5,394 bases of DNA from assembly GCA_025056515.1 (NCBI GenBank), contig JANWWB010000114.1, positions 1-5,394 of the forward strand, read 5' to 3'. The DNA comes from Anaerolineales bacterium (lineage in GTDB: Bacteria; Chloroflexota; Anaerolineae; Anaerolineales; Villigracilaceae). Position numbers and translations under genes: made by a program. Position 1 is the stretch's first letter; each line of letters starts with the position of its first letter. The notes under the pieces were generated by a model. The model saw only the letters and a program-made list of their open reading frames with translations, made no database searches and was not told the DNA's origin. Below, piece by piece: positions 5,219-5,394 of this stretch.

Positions 5219-5394
5219 CTAAAACTCCTCGTACTGTTCAACCGGTAAGACGAACACCGTCGCTCCACCGACGGTGACCGGTAATGGGGTCTGCAAGGCG
5301 AGAAGACCACCTTCTAATGGCGTGCTTATATATTCAATTCGTTGCCGGCAGGACTTGTGCAATGCAATCAGCGCATCGCTCTCTTTACCAGCTG
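5219..5394 (-). CDS. DarA/CdaR-family PII-like protein, C-terminal part (5' truncated by window)
   Basis: The minus strand is open from the window edge to a TAG at 5221-5219, giving 57 residues. The first whole codon is at 5392-5390. The sequence runs from AGKESDALIALHKSC through RQRIEYISTPLEGGL to VGGATVFVLPVEQYEEF at the end. The helix ending in a Cys, the Arg-rich turn, the long loop and the final VGGATVFVLPVE strand match the C-terminal half of DarA/PstA proteins, including the GGATVFVL strand typical of full-length members. Its close match to the end of the next gene (VIFVLPVERFEHI) shows they are tandem paralogues. Unlike its neighbour, it keeps the long loop segment. The start and the ligand-contacting N-terminal half are outside the window. 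It probably forms an operon with the short paralogue, with a gap of two bases. Confidence 0.85.
   Translation of the reverse strand, partial: AGKESDALIALHKSCRQRIEYISTPLEGGLLALQTPLPVTVGGATVFVLPVEQYEEF

Noticed and set aside
5065..5310. 81-codon minus-strand ORF spanning the junction of the two DarA-like genes
   Set aside because: It is out of frame with both recognisable DarA-like coding sequences; its Arg/Ser/His/Cys-rich translation is typical of a shadow frame.
1..5394. Mobile element, phage, CRISPR or defence system
   Set aside because: No transposase, integrase, terminal repeats, regularly spaced repeats or defence-associated domains were seen; all genes look like ordinary chromosomal regulatory and metabolic genes.

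Overview
This window looks like a chromosomal segment of a free-living bacterium with mid-range GC by eye. The mix of a tryptophan T-box riboswitch, PII-like DarA/CdaR proteins, an orphan TrpB2-type tryptophan synthase, and a GAF-rich soluble histidine kinase next to a FIST-domain protein would fit Chloroflexota (Anaerolineae-like) better than a classical Firmicute. That placement is an inference from gene content and general resemblance only. There are no transposases, phage genes, CRISPR arrays, rRNA or tRNA genes.

Plus-strand part (1-2675): the window opens inside a soluble sensor histidine kinase (GAF - GAF - HisKA - HATPase) whose N-terminus lies upstream. Three bases after its stop comes a stand-alone FIST-domain sensory protein, whose ribosome-binding site lies inside the last codons of the kinase. 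The two look like one translationally coupled signalling unit. No response regulator is visible here.

Convergent gap (2676-2856): about 180 bp between the FIST gene and the oppositely oriented trpB2 gene. It holds three consecutive inverted repeats, the middle one a perfect 15-bp stem, and probably terminates transcription arriving from one or both sides.

Minus-strand part (5394 down to 2857), read in its own direction: first the 3' end of a DarA-like (cyclic-di-AMP receptor, PII-like) gene. Two bases later comes a second, shorter DarA-like gene of 87 codons. Two bases after its stop begins a consensus sigma-70-type promoter (TTGACA, 16 bp, TATAAT). It drives a complete T-box leader with a UGG (Trp) specifier, an AG-rich stem I, the T-box core with a UGGC bulge, and an intrinsic terminator with a U-tract. 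Behind the terminator come a possible 62-codon gene of unknown function and then the 461-codon trpB2 gene with a very strong Shine-Dalgarno. The T-box thus links trpB2 expression to shortage of charged tRNA-Trp, which supports a role for this TrpB2 in tryptophan supply even though no trpA or other trp gene is adjacent.

The least ordinary parts are the tandem, unequal DarA-like pair, the small ORF between the riboswitch and trpB2, a stem-III hairpin that itself looks like a terminator, and the FIST protein that appears to lack the usual Gly-Glu motifs.
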